A DNA stretch of 64,000 nucleotides from Paragordius varius (Eukaryota; Nematomorpha): positions 9,982,001-10,046,000 of the forward strand of contig OZ176055.1 in the NCBI GenBank assembly GCA_964247055.1, given 5' to 3'. The notes under the pieces are model-generated. The model made no database searches and was not told the DNA's origin. It was given only the letters and a program-made list of their open reading frames with translations. Both the position numbers and the translations under genes were made by a program. Below are positions 1 to 12,204 of this stretch, piece after piece. Positions within the stretch are counted from its first letter, which is position 1; every line of letters begins with the position of its first letter.

Positions 1-1033
1 TAATCAGATATAATTACGACTTTTCTTTAAAATATTGAAATTTAACTTTTTATACTAAAAAAGAGATATTCACAATTGTTTTCATCAAATCCTTTTATCA
101 ATAGAGTGCAAAAAATATTTTATATATACAAAATTTTCTTTACAGAATAGAATGGTGATATCAGAGGGAAGCTGCTGCAAAAAAAGGGGTTTTCCCATTT
201 TAAATTTGTGTCAAGATTATAATCACTATTTATATTATCACTTTCATCAAATTTATGATCTATTAAAAACAAATATAATATTGAAATAGTGTTTTTAAAT
301 CGTACAGCGTTTTTATATTTATGCCTCAATAAAAAAATTTGCAATTTTTTAGATATATTTATGGTTGATACTAAAATTTATAACTTATCTAATAGCTCAT
401 TTTAATACAGCAAAAAATTTAGAGACTTTCGGAGCTCATATCTAAAAATTTAAAATTAAAAAAAATATTCTTTGCTTATGCAGTTTATAATATATTTTAG
501 TGATATTTCACCAAAAAATTTTATTTAACAAAATGTGCGCGAATTCTGCCATTTTGTGATATGGAATATCACTAAAGTGTTAACACCTTTCTTAAATCAA
601 TCGTAAGGGCCAAAATCAAAAGCACCATCTTAATACATATATATATATATATATTAAATTAGGTTATTTTTAAAACCCTAAATTTCCGCAGGTATATGCT
701 AAATTTGACGTGGAAATATTTTTTGAATAAGTGGTTAAAAAATTTACAGGGAAGATTTGTTGGATTATACTTCTTATATTTTAAGACATTATCGATATAA
801 AAACGCTTTAAGATATTCTTTTTATATACAAATCGAAAATGTTTAAACTTGCTATCACTTCAGAATTTAAATATAATGATTCGTTTGCTTTAAATTGGGT
901 AATTTAAAAAGTGTCTACAAAAAAATTAGGCAATTTAGGTTTTATATGTATTTGGAACCTCTAAAAATGTAATAAATTGTTTATTATTGGGTGAATACAA
1001 AAGAGGATGAGATTTTTGAAAAACATTGCTAAG

Positions 1034-1067
<34 letters not shown>

Positions 1068-1750
1068 AAAGTATCCTAAGTTCATCGGATCTGTGAACCT
1101 TCAAAATAACAGGTTTATAAGGATTTTTTTATCAGTAATCACAAAAGATTTAAGTAAACTTTTTGAGTGTGAGTTTTTATAATTAAAAATTTTTAAAATA
1201 TGTAACATATACCGTACGAATATTAAGATTACATTAATTTGTTTAAAATTAAAAATTAATCAAATTAATCATAGGAAATCATATGAAACAAAAAAAAACT
1301 TGTGGTTATATAATCATTTGGCAAAAGTTATTAAAAAATTATTATCCAAATTAAATCTTAATCACAAAAGTTAGTTTTTTAGCTGATAATTAAAAATAAT
1401 TTTTCTGTTGATCATTATATTTAAAGTCAAGTGTCAAATATCCAAAATTAAAACATAACTAATTAATGGTAAATATAATTGCGCATGACTAATCCATTTG
1501 ATAATTATAACCATTATATTAAAACATAAATAAATAAACAAATTTGGTGTGCACAATACCATTTTCTGATATGAAATATGAAAATAACATTGAATCAATG
1601 CTAGGGGCAAAAACAGATCTTTATTATAATCCTCTTGTTTTCTTTTTAGAAAATATATATTTTATTAGGTAATTTTTACTGAATACATCATATCATATTT
1701 TTAATTTAAAAACAGAAAAGTGTATTATTTGACACGTTTGTGAATCGAAT
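1..1750. other. Non-coding flank upstream of the hnRNP M-like gene
   Basis: No gene is supported here. The stretch is AT-rich with many stops in all frames and holds a (TA)n tract near 1037-1064. The last part should contain the promoter and 5' UTR of the gene starting at 1751, but no convincing TATA or initiator motif could be separated from the AT background. Confidence 0.5.
1037..1064. repeat. (TA)n microsatellite
   Basis: Uninterrupted alternating TA of about 28 bp. Longer tracts of the same kind lie near 15069-15112, 29240-29273, 31008-31031 and 52008-52037. Confidence 0.9.
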
Positions 1751-4700
1751 ATGGCGGAAAAGCGTGAACGATCTCAATCGCCTGAAGTGCAAACAATTAA
1801 TTTAGAAAGCACCGAAGTAATAACTGTAACTCAAACGGAAACCCTAAAAGTTAATGGCGAAACAACTGAAAATGAAGTGACGGAAATCACTGAAATAGAC
1901 AGTAGTGAGCCAAAGAAATTAAAGCAGACGAAGAAAGTTTTGATAACAAATATACCATATGAAGTCAAATGTCAGGAATTAAAAGATTTTATTATTGAAG
2001 AAGGTATATTTGTTGATTAATATTATTAAATTAGTTGGTGAATGTGATTTTGTTAGATTGTTTGAAACCTCTGATGGCAGGTCAAAGGGTGTTGGGTAAG
2101 TTTTATAACTGATACTATCTTTTAACATTGTGGATGGGGCGATATCATATATATTTCTTCAATAATATTTTGTATAGATTGGCGGAATTTAATTCGGATG
2201 AAGCAGCACAAAAATGTCTCGAAAAATTATATCGAAAAAGTTTGAAAGGCCGTGATATAGTGGTTAAGGAGGTTTATAATCCTTCTATCTGTTTTCTCTC
2301 TCTTGATATGAACATTGATTCATTGATTGATTGAATGCTTTATTTTAGGATAAAGAAAATGAAAGAGATAGATTCGGGGATCCAATTGTTAAGCGTAATG
2401 TCGACGGTCTCGTTGAAACTTATGATATTGATCCTCTTATTCTCAAGGAGTTAAATGTGTCTGGTCATTTGACCAATCGGCTTTTTGTGGCAAATGTAAT
2501 ATATGATACTTTTTCTTCTTTTGCTCTTATATACATCTTGTGTTATTATATATGTTTTTGATAGATGTTTATACATTTCCTTTTTAAGATCTTTTTTTCA
2601 TCTAACTGCCTCTGCACAAATTCCATAAATACTAATGTATAACCACAATTTATGAAAAGTTTTATCTACATTGCAAAAAGTCGACCCCGACTGTAGCAAT
2701 ACACACACATACATTAACCGACTTAATCAACCACTAAATTAAAAATTAATACTTTTTTAAAAAATAACTTTACTTCACGTATGTAATATCAAACCTAAAC
2801 CTAGCTACTACTTTATTAATTGTGTTTTTAATCATTTTCCAATAGATTGATTTCAAAGCGGACGAGAAGAATTTGCGCGATGTATTTTCTCTGGCCGGAC
2901 GAGTCATTCGCATTTGGTTGCACAAAACGGAAGATGGGAAAGCCAAAGGAACCGCTATTGTTGAAATGTCTCATCCTGTGGAAGCGGTTCAAGCCATTTC
3001 GCTTTTACATAATCAGGTCTTTTTATTTAACTCTGAGCTAGCTTTTAAAAACCGCATTTTTAGTCTATTAAACGTATTAAATGACTAATAAAGATGTAAT
3101 TATCATGACATATTAATGTATATATATATGACTTGAAAAAGCATTTTATATAACTAAAGTGAATTTTTATTGTTTTTTTTATAGGAAATGGTGTTAATCG
3201 GGGTGTAGTTTTTCCTATCATGATTTTTTAATTTTGGTAAATATGCTAAAATATAGCAAACAAGATGTTAAATTATATATTTTTTCCCTGATGTCTGCCA
3301 CAAATTTTTTATTTTTCAATTTAGCAAAAAATTAAGCGATACCCTGTTAAAAACTCTACAATTTTAATTATAATTAAATCCATAATTTTTAGTTTATTAA
3401 AAATTACAACTTAAATGGTAAGAAATTCCTATCCAAATATATTTATTTTTTCAAAATAATAAAATATAATTGGCATTTATTTAAATGATTTAGAAATTTT
3501 ATAATCGTGAACTTGCCATACGCATCGATAAATTTGCCCAAGACGAGGATAAACAGCGATTTTCATTGCCAAAAATCATATTACCAAGTAATAATAATAT
3601 ATATATATATATGCACTTTTTTTATTTCACTTGCAACAATACATTTTGCTTTACTAAATTATGATGTATGATAGAGGGCCTAAAAGCTTTGGGTAAAGAA
3701 ATTACAGTGTTGGGCGTCCCCTTCAGCCTTTGTCAATGGATTATGGGTTCGTCTTTGTTTGGCGTTTCAGGTGCCGCTGCTGGTAACACCACAGGTTATC
3801 CAACCACAGGAGGTTCAAATTATTATGGAGGAGGTGCAGGGGGAGGAGGAGATATAAACAGTTTATACGGTCGCTCACCCTATGATGATTTTGGATATGG
3901 GGGCGGTGGTCGAGACGGAGGTATTATCGTTTTGGATTTAACAATATTAACTCCTTTGAATGTCATTTTCTGAAGGTTTTTAAAATATGAATCCATTTAA
4001 GTCCAAAATATAAATATTAGTTTTTGTTTGAAATTTAATGTTACAATGATTGTAAATATCAGTAAATGCAAGAAACCAGAGTTTTATGTTTTTCCATATA
4101 TTGAAACAGTTATATAACATTTGCATTTTAATGTCCTTAGATGAATGATTTACGATTTGATTGATAAAAGTTAAAAACAAAACAAAAAAGTCAAAGGACC
4201 AACTTGAAATTTTCAAGGACCAACTTGAAGTGTCCAAGGACACTCTTAAAGTGCAAATGGTATATAACATTTAATAAAAAAAGTTATCTCCAGTGTTAAT
4301 CATTTTTTTCCTAATAAATTTTATGTATAGGCGCTAATGCTGCACAAATTAATTCACTGCTAAATAGTCTGATGGGTATGGGGGGTGGAGGCGCAACGGC
4401 CAACATGTCAAACAGTCAACTCATGTCTCTCATGAATACTTTGTGTGGTGTGGGAGGAACAGGAATGGGTGCTCTAGGTATTTTTTTAAATTTTAACCCT
4501 GTTTTATGATAGAATTTTTTTATGTAATAATAAAATGCTTGCCCTTTCACTTGTTAAGACTGGTTGGTTATAAAATTTAATTTTTCTCGCATATTTTTAG
4601 CGTTGTAAGATTCATTAAACTTTATCAAATTCTCTTTTCTACTCTCTACATTTTATTACTGCTTTAGGTGGTGGTGGTAATGCAAACAATCCTGCACTGA

Positions 4701-5394
4701 CAAATATGCTTCTTGGTGCTTTAGGAGGGGGAGGTTCAACACCAACCGGGGGATCTAATGGCCCCTTTCCACCCTCGCCCTACAACAATGGGTATGGGGG
4801 ACATCATGATTCATCTTACAACTCCAGCACTTATCATGCCAGTTCTCCGCCCCATAGAAGAAGTACAGGTGCAGGTTTTAGCGGCGGAAGCCAAGATAAT
4901 CGTGTAGTTATACGTAATCTACCATCTTCCTATAAATGGCAAGACCTAAAGGATAAATTTCGTGAGGCTGGCGATGTTAGGTAATTGAATATGTGTGACA
5001 GCTTTACACACTAATTGTATATCCTACCGATAATGTGTGCGAAAAATGCGAAGTTTCGATGTTGGCTAAAATTAAGCAAAAAACTGAATTAACTTTCATT
5101 TCGTGTTTTGGCTTTATTTTTTAGAATTTCTAAGCATGTTAACCTCATTAGTTATAGAGGCCTCTATAAAAGGCATATACATTTATTTTTACTATTTTTT
5201 ATATAAATAGTGGTAATCTTTAATACTTTTTAACATTATTGATTAGATATGCTTCTGTGAACCCCTCGAAAGATGACACCTCGTCCTCTGAAGGGATTGT
5301 TCAATTTGGAAATTCCGACAGCGCTAGAAAAGCATTACGCCTTTTTGATAACACACGACTGGGTGGTCGGATAATTAATGTTAATATGTTGTAG
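1751..5394 (+). CDS. Hnrnpm: hnRNP M-like RNA-binding protein (three RRMs)
   Basis: Ten exons: 1751-2003, 2035-2095, 2178-2271, 2349-2495, 2846-3016, 3494-3587, 3675-3920, 4331-4477, 4668-4980 and 5247-5394. They total 1,674 nt (557 aa) and phase closes throughout. RRM1 is at about residues 62-136 (RNP2-like LITNIPY), RRM2 at about 178-255 (LFVANIDF, then EAVQAISLLHNQ and KFYNRELAIRIDKFA), and RRM3 ends the protein (VVIRNLPSSYKWQDLKDKF to RIINVNML). A Gly/Asn/Met-rich linker of about 200 residues lies between RRM2 and RRM3. This RRM-RRM-linker-RRM layout, and RRM2 in detail, match the hnRNP M/MYEF2 family, which are nuclear pre-mRNA-binding splicing regulators. The N-terminus is Ser/Thr/Glu-rich. 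Intron 1 is only 31 nt. A 78-nt GT...AG segment in exon 7 (about 3693-3770) could be spliced out without changing frame. An AATAAA lies near 5528. Confidence 0.9.
4115..4266. repeat. Family F fold-back element, short copy in hnRNP M intron 7
   Basis: The left end has a weak TATAACATTTGCA motif and the right end reads GTGCAAATGGTATA. The right arm carries two to three copies of a 21-bp unit of the type CAAGGACCAACTTGAAGTGT. See the 12205-13191 copies for the family structure. Confidence 0.7.
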
Positions 5395-6150
5395 GAAATT
5401 AGCATTATAAAGACCATTACATTTATTCGATGTGATTAAATGATATCATACATATTTTACATATATATATATGACTTACTTTATATATCGTTACATATTC
5501 TGTCGGTATCAATTACTATCATTTGTAAATAAATATTAGATATCATACTGTTTTTTTGTATTAACTATTCAAATTGCTAACTTTCCGTCTAAATATTTTT
5601 TTAATATCTTTTGGAAAAAAAGTATTTTAATTATAATGTGAAAGAACTATTATTGCATATCCCTCATTACATTAGACAATTTATTGAATATTTGTATTTT
5701 AAATTAACGGGTTAGTAACATTATTTTCTATAATTTAATTATTTTTTTATAAAATTGCACAAGGGTATATACCATTTACAATTCAAATTCACTTTCGAAA
5801 AATTTAAAAATTTTTGTCAAATATAACTCATCATTACTGAATATATTTTTATGAGTTTATTATTTTTTAATATATTTTGTTTAAATACAAATTTTTAAAA
5901 AATATTAAAAATATGGTAATATTTAATTATAAAAAACATACAATTTATTTTAGGATGAATTTGAATTGTTTGAAGGTGAATTCGATTGAGATTTGAACTG
6001 TAAATGGTATTACAGAATTTTTAAAAAGAATTAGCCTTGATAATGGGCCCAATTACACAAATTGTATTAATAAAGTTATAGAAGCTTTTTATCGATACAA
6101 ATTATGCGGCAGATTTTTCTGTCATATCCCCCGCTTTTGTTGCTAAATAT
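5395..6150. other. Intergenic region after the hnRNP M-like gene
   Basis: Holds the presumed 3' UTR (AATAAA near 5528) and one family E element. No coding potential seen. Confidence 0.5.
5768..6010. mobile_element. Family E fold-back MITE
   Basis: Starts TATACCATTTACAATTCAAA and ends with the complement GTAAATGGTA. The internal sequence (ACTCATCATTA, then TTTATTTTAGG.TGAATTTG) recurs in every family E copy in the window. The family is non-coding, about 230-350 bp. Length varies mainly because the ends carry one to four copies of a 21-bp sub-repeat (CCTTGAACAATTCAAATTCAC type). The transposase source is unknown. Confidence 0.75.
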
Positions 6151-6273
6151 TACAATAAAAACTGAAATTATACTATGGACAAAACGTAAAAATATAAAGA
6201 TAAATATTTTTTCTAAAAGACAACCATACTTTTTTGATCTTGATTCAGTTCAATATAACTCATTGTTTTATAT

Positions 6274-8405
6274 CAGTGGTACTCACCAAAAAAATTTGAC
6301 GGGCCAAATAAAATATATTTTTTTTTCGAGGGCCATGCCTTATAATGGCAAATTTCCATAGCTATTTGACACATATGCACATATATATACTCTAAATCAG
6401 CACGAATTTTTTGCGTATCCCATGATCCAACTAAAAATCGTTTTGCACCATTTAGTTTAAAATATTTATATTAACCCCATATGATCATCCGTTAAGCGAT
6501 TTCTGTATGTATTATTGACATACTTCATTTTTGAATATGCCGTCTCACACGTGTAAGAGGGAAAAACAGTGAGGATAACTGAGCACTTTTTATATTTTCA
6601 TATTTATTTGGAACATCTTACCAAAACTCTACATATCTTTCTACTCTATTCTCCTTGAATATAGCCTCCAGATTGGAATCATTTTTAAAATCTACGAATT
6701 CTTTAATGATATGCGCCTGATCAAAACCGAAATGCTCAAATCGCTTATTATTGGATCCATATGACATGGATTTTAAATGAGTTTTAAGCAATTTTAAATA
6801 TTTCTTAATTCAAATCTGAATTTCATCTCATTATATAAAATGTTAAATGATTGTCTATTATTAAATTAATCTCCGCGGTAAATTCTATATTTTCTTCATG
6901 AATCGTTTTAAGTGTTGGAAAATATGGGAATGTTTTATTTATAAAATCTGGAATATATATTATTAATTTTTCTTTAAAAGCAATATTTGATTAGCGAATT
7001 GGCTTATTATTTTGCTCCCTTGAAGACTTGGATTAAAACTAAGAAAATAATGTCTCAAAGGTAGGCTAATAAAACTCACTATTTGTCACTATTAATTTCC
7101 TCGTCAATTTTTCTGTTATCTTTATGATAATAGAATTTAATAACTTACAAAAAATCACAGCGGTGCACAACAGAATATCATCAAACTCACTGTGATATCT
7201 TTCAGAAGGTTTTTGAATATATGCGGTTGAAATTCTATGCCACGGATGTGGTTAACCATATCCACAACCGTTTTAAATACTGAATTGAGTGATTTATCTT
7301 TTACACGCGAAACCATTTGCTGATGAATAAGGCAGTGAAAGGATAAAATATTTGGCAAATTATATTTGTTTTTCAAAAGAGGAATAAATCCTTTGTTTAT
7401 TCCAATCACAGAGGAAACAGCCATCTGTGCAGATCACCAATTTCATAATCCATTATTATCGAAAAAGGTGCTAATTATTTTGAGAAAACTTCCTTTCGTG
7501 GTATTATTCATTGGTAAAAATTTTAAATTTTTCTAGTTGATCATGTTCTCGTTGCAAAATCTCACGAAGAGCGCACATTGAGGTGTTATAATATCAGTCC
7601 TAGAATCAATAGCAATGCTAAAATATTTGCTGTTTTTCAGAGCCAATAATGTATTGTTAAAAATATATTTAGACATATCTTGAATGCGTCGAGCACATGT
7701 TGAATCAGAAAGTTAAAGTTTTTTTAATTTGACTCATGATTTGATCTTTATTATGGAATTTATTAAAAAAAGTTCAACCATTTATTAGACATAATTGGAA
7801 TTCAGTAAACGGTTTCATATTTTTTCCTAGGTAATATGATGGATTGTAAAACGTCTTTCAATATTATATTTTTATATAATTATGTTGTCCTTACATATAC
7901 GGCAGTTAACAACATTTTTATTTTGAACGACAAAGAATTTTCATTCCCATTTTTAAGATGCGATTTTCATCGGATAATTTATGTTTTTTAGCATTAGATG
8001 TCATCCTTTGAATTTATGTTTAAATATTATGTAGATTTTTTCAAAAAATTAGGAATATAATTTGAATTATGATATAAATTTTTATGGGAATGAGTTATAA
8101 AAAATGATAAGGATAGCAATGAAAAGAATCTGTATATGGAAGTTTGAGTGAAATGCTTGCTTATATTCAAAAAAAGAATGCAATAAAAAATAGAAAAGAA
8201 AATAGAACAAAGAAACAGAAACAACTGTGCCAACATTTTGAAATCATTCATATTGGGTAAAAAATAAAAACTACGAAAATTCGTTTATGTGTATTTTAAA
8301 ATTCATCAATAAAAAAATAATATAAGTATCAATATGGTCATAGGGCAATTTTAAAGCACTCTAAGGGCCGCATGCGGCCCGCGGGCCGCGGTTTTAGTAT
8401 CACTG
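6274..8405 (-). mobile_element. hAT DNA transposon, 2.1 kb, with 8-bp target duplication
   Basis: The element runs from CAGTGGTACTCACC to a right end whose complement is CAGTGATACTAAAACC. The TIRs are short and imperfect, about 10-14 bp. It is flanked on both sides by TTTTATAT (6266-6273 and 8406-8413), a perfect 8-bp duplication as made by hAT transposases. The right end is a GC-rich patch (CGGCCCGCGGGCCGCGG) that stands out from the AT-rich surroundings. Coding remnants lie on the minus strand. Both termini and the target duplication are intact although the coding region is not. Confidence 0.88.
6420..8010 (-). pseudogene. Decayed hAT transposase (GTF2IRD2/ZBED-like branch)
   Basis: Reading the minus strand from right to left gives a BED-finger-like start (KKHKLSDENR near 7990, then CRICKDN and YNIERRF near 7900-7850), a catalytic-core block SIAIDSRTDI near 7610-7640, ICTDG near 7440, and an open stretch at 7424-7155 with GFIPLLKNKYNLPNILSFHC. 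The order matches hAT transposases of the Charlie/GTF2IRD2-like type. The blocks lie in different frames with stops between them (for example a one-base shift just after ICTDG), so no functional enzyme is made. It cannot move itself, but its ends may still be recognised by an active relative elsewhere. Confidence 0.8.
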
Positions 8406-8525
8406 TTTTATATGGCAAAGTATAAAATAGAGATATATTACAGACACAATAAATTCTATATTTTAGAATCGTAACCTGTCTTTAAATTTTTACGTTTAGT
8501 CCGTAAAATTTCAGTTTTAAGTGTA

Positions 8526-9201
8526 TTTTGTTGACGTTAATGATTTGTTTCACTCAAACTCCCTCAATAACAACGGTTATTGCGATTATTCATGGATAAA
8601 ATTGTCGTGTCACCTTACATTTATTTATTAATATAGTTGTATAAATTTCCACCCTTTGATTTATAAAATTTTCAAAAAACAACCATACTTTATTTTTCAT
8701 AAACCTCTTTAAATACTGAAAATTAATAATGGGTGTCTGTTACCAATTTACATATCTCTTTGCACTTTGAAACAATGATTTTTATTCAAAAAAATAAAGA
8801 GTGATCTTTCGAAAAAATAAACATTTGTCCGTATGTTTTACGTTTTGTTCGTATAATTTTACTGTGCTTTAAAAAATTTTAATACAGTTGGTAGAGTATT
8901 GACAGAAACTCCACCCCAAAATACCGTTTCGTAATTTGGAGCGCCCCTTTTATTTTATAGCGTTTGAAAACCTATTAATTACCCTCATGTTTTGCTTTTT
9001 CCAAACAACCATGCATGAAATCATGCCTCTATATTAAATGAAATAATTTTATTAAAAACATATTTAAAATTGGAAAAATATGTGAATGATTATGTAATCA
9101 GATATAACTTATTAGCCATTAAGTTTAAGATCAATCAATATACATAAAAATTACGTAACGATAAATAGCAAAGTTTTAAACACTTTTAATTTTTATTTAT
9201 A
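8526..9201. other. Intergenic region before the membrane-protein gene
   Basis: Contains a degraded family A copy (about 8660-8875: ACAACCATACTTT on the left, TACGTTTTGTTCGTATAATT on the right). No gene was seen. The promoter of the gene at 9202 should lie in the last few hundred bases. Confidence 0.5.
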
Positions 9202-11996
9202 ATGGTTAATGTTTTCTTTCCAAAATTAACATTAGTTTCCAACCCAAACAGTTCGACAATTCTCACATTCATTGCGATTATAAATTTCGCTCTAATTTTT
9301 ATTTATCCATTAATAAATCCGTCGAAAGGAATAATAATAATACAGCCTTCTTGGAGTCTACAATCTGAATTAACTGAAAAATATCAAAATTCTTACAGGA
9401 CGCTTTATAATTTTGTTAATATGGAGACAGAAACTGCAAATTTTAACTTTGAGATCGCAAAGAAAAAAAGCTACAAATCTCACCGCTCATGTTTACTGGA
9501 AAAACTCTATTTTATAGGTATCTAGTTATAAATTATATATAAATAATTGTGTGATATTCAATACGATAAAACTACGGTTTTTTAAGCGGTTGAAATTGGA
9601 TCCGTTTTAGGTTTCAACTTTGTAAATTTTTTATATATCAAAAAGTGTTAGCAAAAAACAAAATTTCCTTTTTATAGAAGCTTTAATTATTTTAAATAAT
9701 GCATTTATAAAAAATTTATTAGCCCTTTAAGAAAACATAAACATATATGAATTATACAATAAAAACAAGGTTGTAATGAAACTGAGAAAGAAAAATTATT
9801 AACTCTTAAATTTTGAAATTTCATACCATTAACTAAAACTTTTACCGTTAACAGTCTAAAAAACTAATAACTACTCCATTAAAAAGAGTTTTGATTTTTG
9901 AGCCCTGGTTAAGAAAGATTGAATGACTTTAACTGTATAAAATATCTGTCCTACAAAAAATAGCCAGTAAATATTTTAGATTACACGGTCTACCCGCCAA
10001 AATTGCTCAAATAACCTTAAATCACGACATTTACAAGCACAAAATATTAGCATCTTCTAAATTTTGGCTGACAATCATGGATGAATTAGTAGATATAAAA
10101 CTAATCAGATTACAGAATATTTCAAGACAAGTTTTATTTAGATTTTTATTTTACTGTAAATTTCTTAGATATTTAACTTAAACATCATTGTAAACTATTT
10201 GATATGGGCACATAGCTTTTTGTTTCTTTCCAATCAAGCACAAAAACGATTTTGGAAAAATTCAGTCAACACTAACGGATTCTTAGAAACGCTTCTGCAA
10301 GATATTACCGAAACACTTTTAATATCTCAAACTATTTTAGTTGTTTTAATACTAGGGATAAATGTAGTTTTATCAACCATACTTAACCATAGAAATCAAA
10401 TAATTTTAACAAGCAAATTGAAACTCGACACTGGTATACATATATTTTTATGTTATCAAGATTTTTACATTTTCATATTGTGTCAAGTCAACTCCATTTG
10501 CCTAACCAGTTGGATATTGGTTCAAAGAATAACCAATTGCCAGAAGAGTTATACAGATTTAGAACAAAAATATTCATTTACCCCGAAAATATCGTTTAAA
10601 TTGTGGCGCGAAAATATTTTTTGGGGTTATTTTAAAGATTTGATTGGCAAAAAATACCCTCTTCCTTACATTAAAACCTACTTGTACCGTATTTGTATTT
10701 CATCAATATGTTACTTTTACTTTTTCAATTCTTTCCATTGCAACGCCAAACCCACAAGAATGCTTCAACAATATGGGTAAAATATAGATTGTTTTAATAT
10801 AATTAAAACATTTTTTGAGTTTATAATTGTGCTCAATTTGAATTGGATATGGCATTATATTTCATGCAAATAAGGGGCCGAACGCTAGTATATGACCTAA
10901 AAAATAAGAGTGCTCATATATCCTTGAGTCAAGGCTGAACAAATTATTATCGGATTTCGGCATTCACCCTAGAGTAGAATAGGAAGATAGGCATGATACG
11001 CCAAAATCAAATTTTAAATTGAGATTATATTTTTTGATTTCGTATTATGTCTGGAGTATATACCAGTGATAATTGATGCAGCCCTTCGATACCTTATATG
11101 CTGCCTGTGAAAAAAAATTGAAAATCTATAATCAATTTTTGTAAAATTGATATTTCATAAACTAATTTTTTGAATAAGCTTATGCAACGAATTATAAATT
11201 GTTAAACACTGTTTGAATTTTACAGTTTTATGTTTAAAATTTTAATGTATTTATTAAAGCTCATAAATGCGACCCGCGAGGCCATATGTATTGTGCAGCC
11301 ATGATATCAATAAAAATGGTTGTAAACCGCATTTTTAAATTTCTAATCATAAATGCGATATAGTCTGGGGTCTAAAATTTTTTATTCTGCATTGAAGATT
11401 TACAATGCTTAAGTTTTTCAGTTGGCAGATCTTGATATAAAAAATTCAAACTGCATTCCATATATTCTTTATAATTTAAAATCTTGGTTTATTTCTCGGC
11501 CACTAAATACTAATTGAGAAAAAACTAATACATGCCAAATGCTTAAACTTATCTTTTATCCCTATTTTGACTGTAATGTTGCGTTTCACCAAAATAATTT
11601 CCATTTTTTATATGAATTTGTTTTAGTGATACAATAGGGGAAGTTAAATGGATTCAAAATTTGTGGTATCGATCAAATAATGGCACAACCAACAATCAAG
11701 GTTGTCGCGAAGTGATAGATCCAATCATTGATGTTATAAGTCATGTGAAAGATTATTCAATCACACTTGAAATCTTGGAAGATTTTAACAGCACAATCTC
11801 AAATATGCTAAAAACTGCAAGCCAAGGGGAAATTTTTTTAACAAAATATTTAAAGCTCATGTTTACTGTGTTAAGTTTTATATATACACTCATTTATAAC
11901 AGATTTAACATTTTCGTGTTATGGATATTTTCAACATTCTTACCAAACATAGCCACCATAAATGTGTTAATGATTGATATAACTTGTTCAATTTGA
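9202..11996 (+). CDS. Unrecognised multi-pass membrane protein
   Basis: Four-exon model: 9202-9517, 9964-10130, 10169-10776 and 11627-11996. This gives 1,461 nt or 486 aa, and the phases 1, 0 and 2 close without a stop. I do not recognise the family. Strongly hydrophobic segments lie at about residues 19-39 (TFIAIINFALIFIYPLI), 162-181, 210-232 (LISQTILVVLILGINVVL), 252-278, 330-351 and in the last 60 residues, suggesting six or more spans with a soluble stretch of about 120 residues after the first. Intron 2 (10131-10168) is only 38 nt. The exon 2 acceptor is weak. No signal-peptide cleavage motif, repeat or catalytic motif is visible. A fast-evolving transporter, channel or chemoreceptor is possible, but nothing decides between them. 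Confidence 0.55.
10777..11626. other. 850-nt intron of the membrane-protein gene
   Basis: AT-rich, with two small GC-richer patches (GGGGCCGAACGC near 10874 and GCGACCCGCGAGGCC near 11268) that resemble the GC-rich end of hAT-type elements. No matching terminal repeats or target duplication were found, so no element is called. Confidence 0.35.
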
Positions 11997-12204
11997 ACTA
12001 AAATTTATAATTTTATTATCCCAGCAATTACAAATTCGAAGATATCCTTATTTTAATATATATATGCTTTTTATTATTATTGAATAAATGTAGAACAATT
12101 TTTTTTGCCATATATTCAGATCAGATCATCTTATAATTCTATATACCCAATAATAATGCTTTTATTAATTTTAATAAATCAAATATAATAATCATAAATA
12201 AAAT

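Larger units (their letters stand above)
6151..8525. mobile_element. Family A MITE split by a hAT transposon
   Basis: The left half (6151-6273) and right half (8414-8525) are the two parts of one family A copy. The sequence passes through ACTCATTGTTTTATAT to GGCAAAGTATAAAATAGA once the hAT and one 8-bp duplication are ignored, exactly as in uninterrupted copies such as 56303-56599. Family A therefore was already fixed here before the hAT arrived. Confidence 0.85.

Noticed and set aside
3184-3208. GAAATGGTGTTAATCGGGGTG after a TATAG, a candidate extra hnRNP M exon
   Set aside because: It reaches a stop after seven codons, while the acceptor at 3493 gives the conserved RRM2 continuation in phase.
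8027-8251. 74-codon minus-strand open frame rich in Phe and Ser
   Set aside because: It lies inside the hAT element, upstream of the transposase remnant; the composition reflects an A-rich tract.
10860-11350. GC-richer patches resembling a hAT end in the membrane-gene intron
   Set aside because: No paired termini or 8-bp duplication were found, so only a weak resemblance remains.
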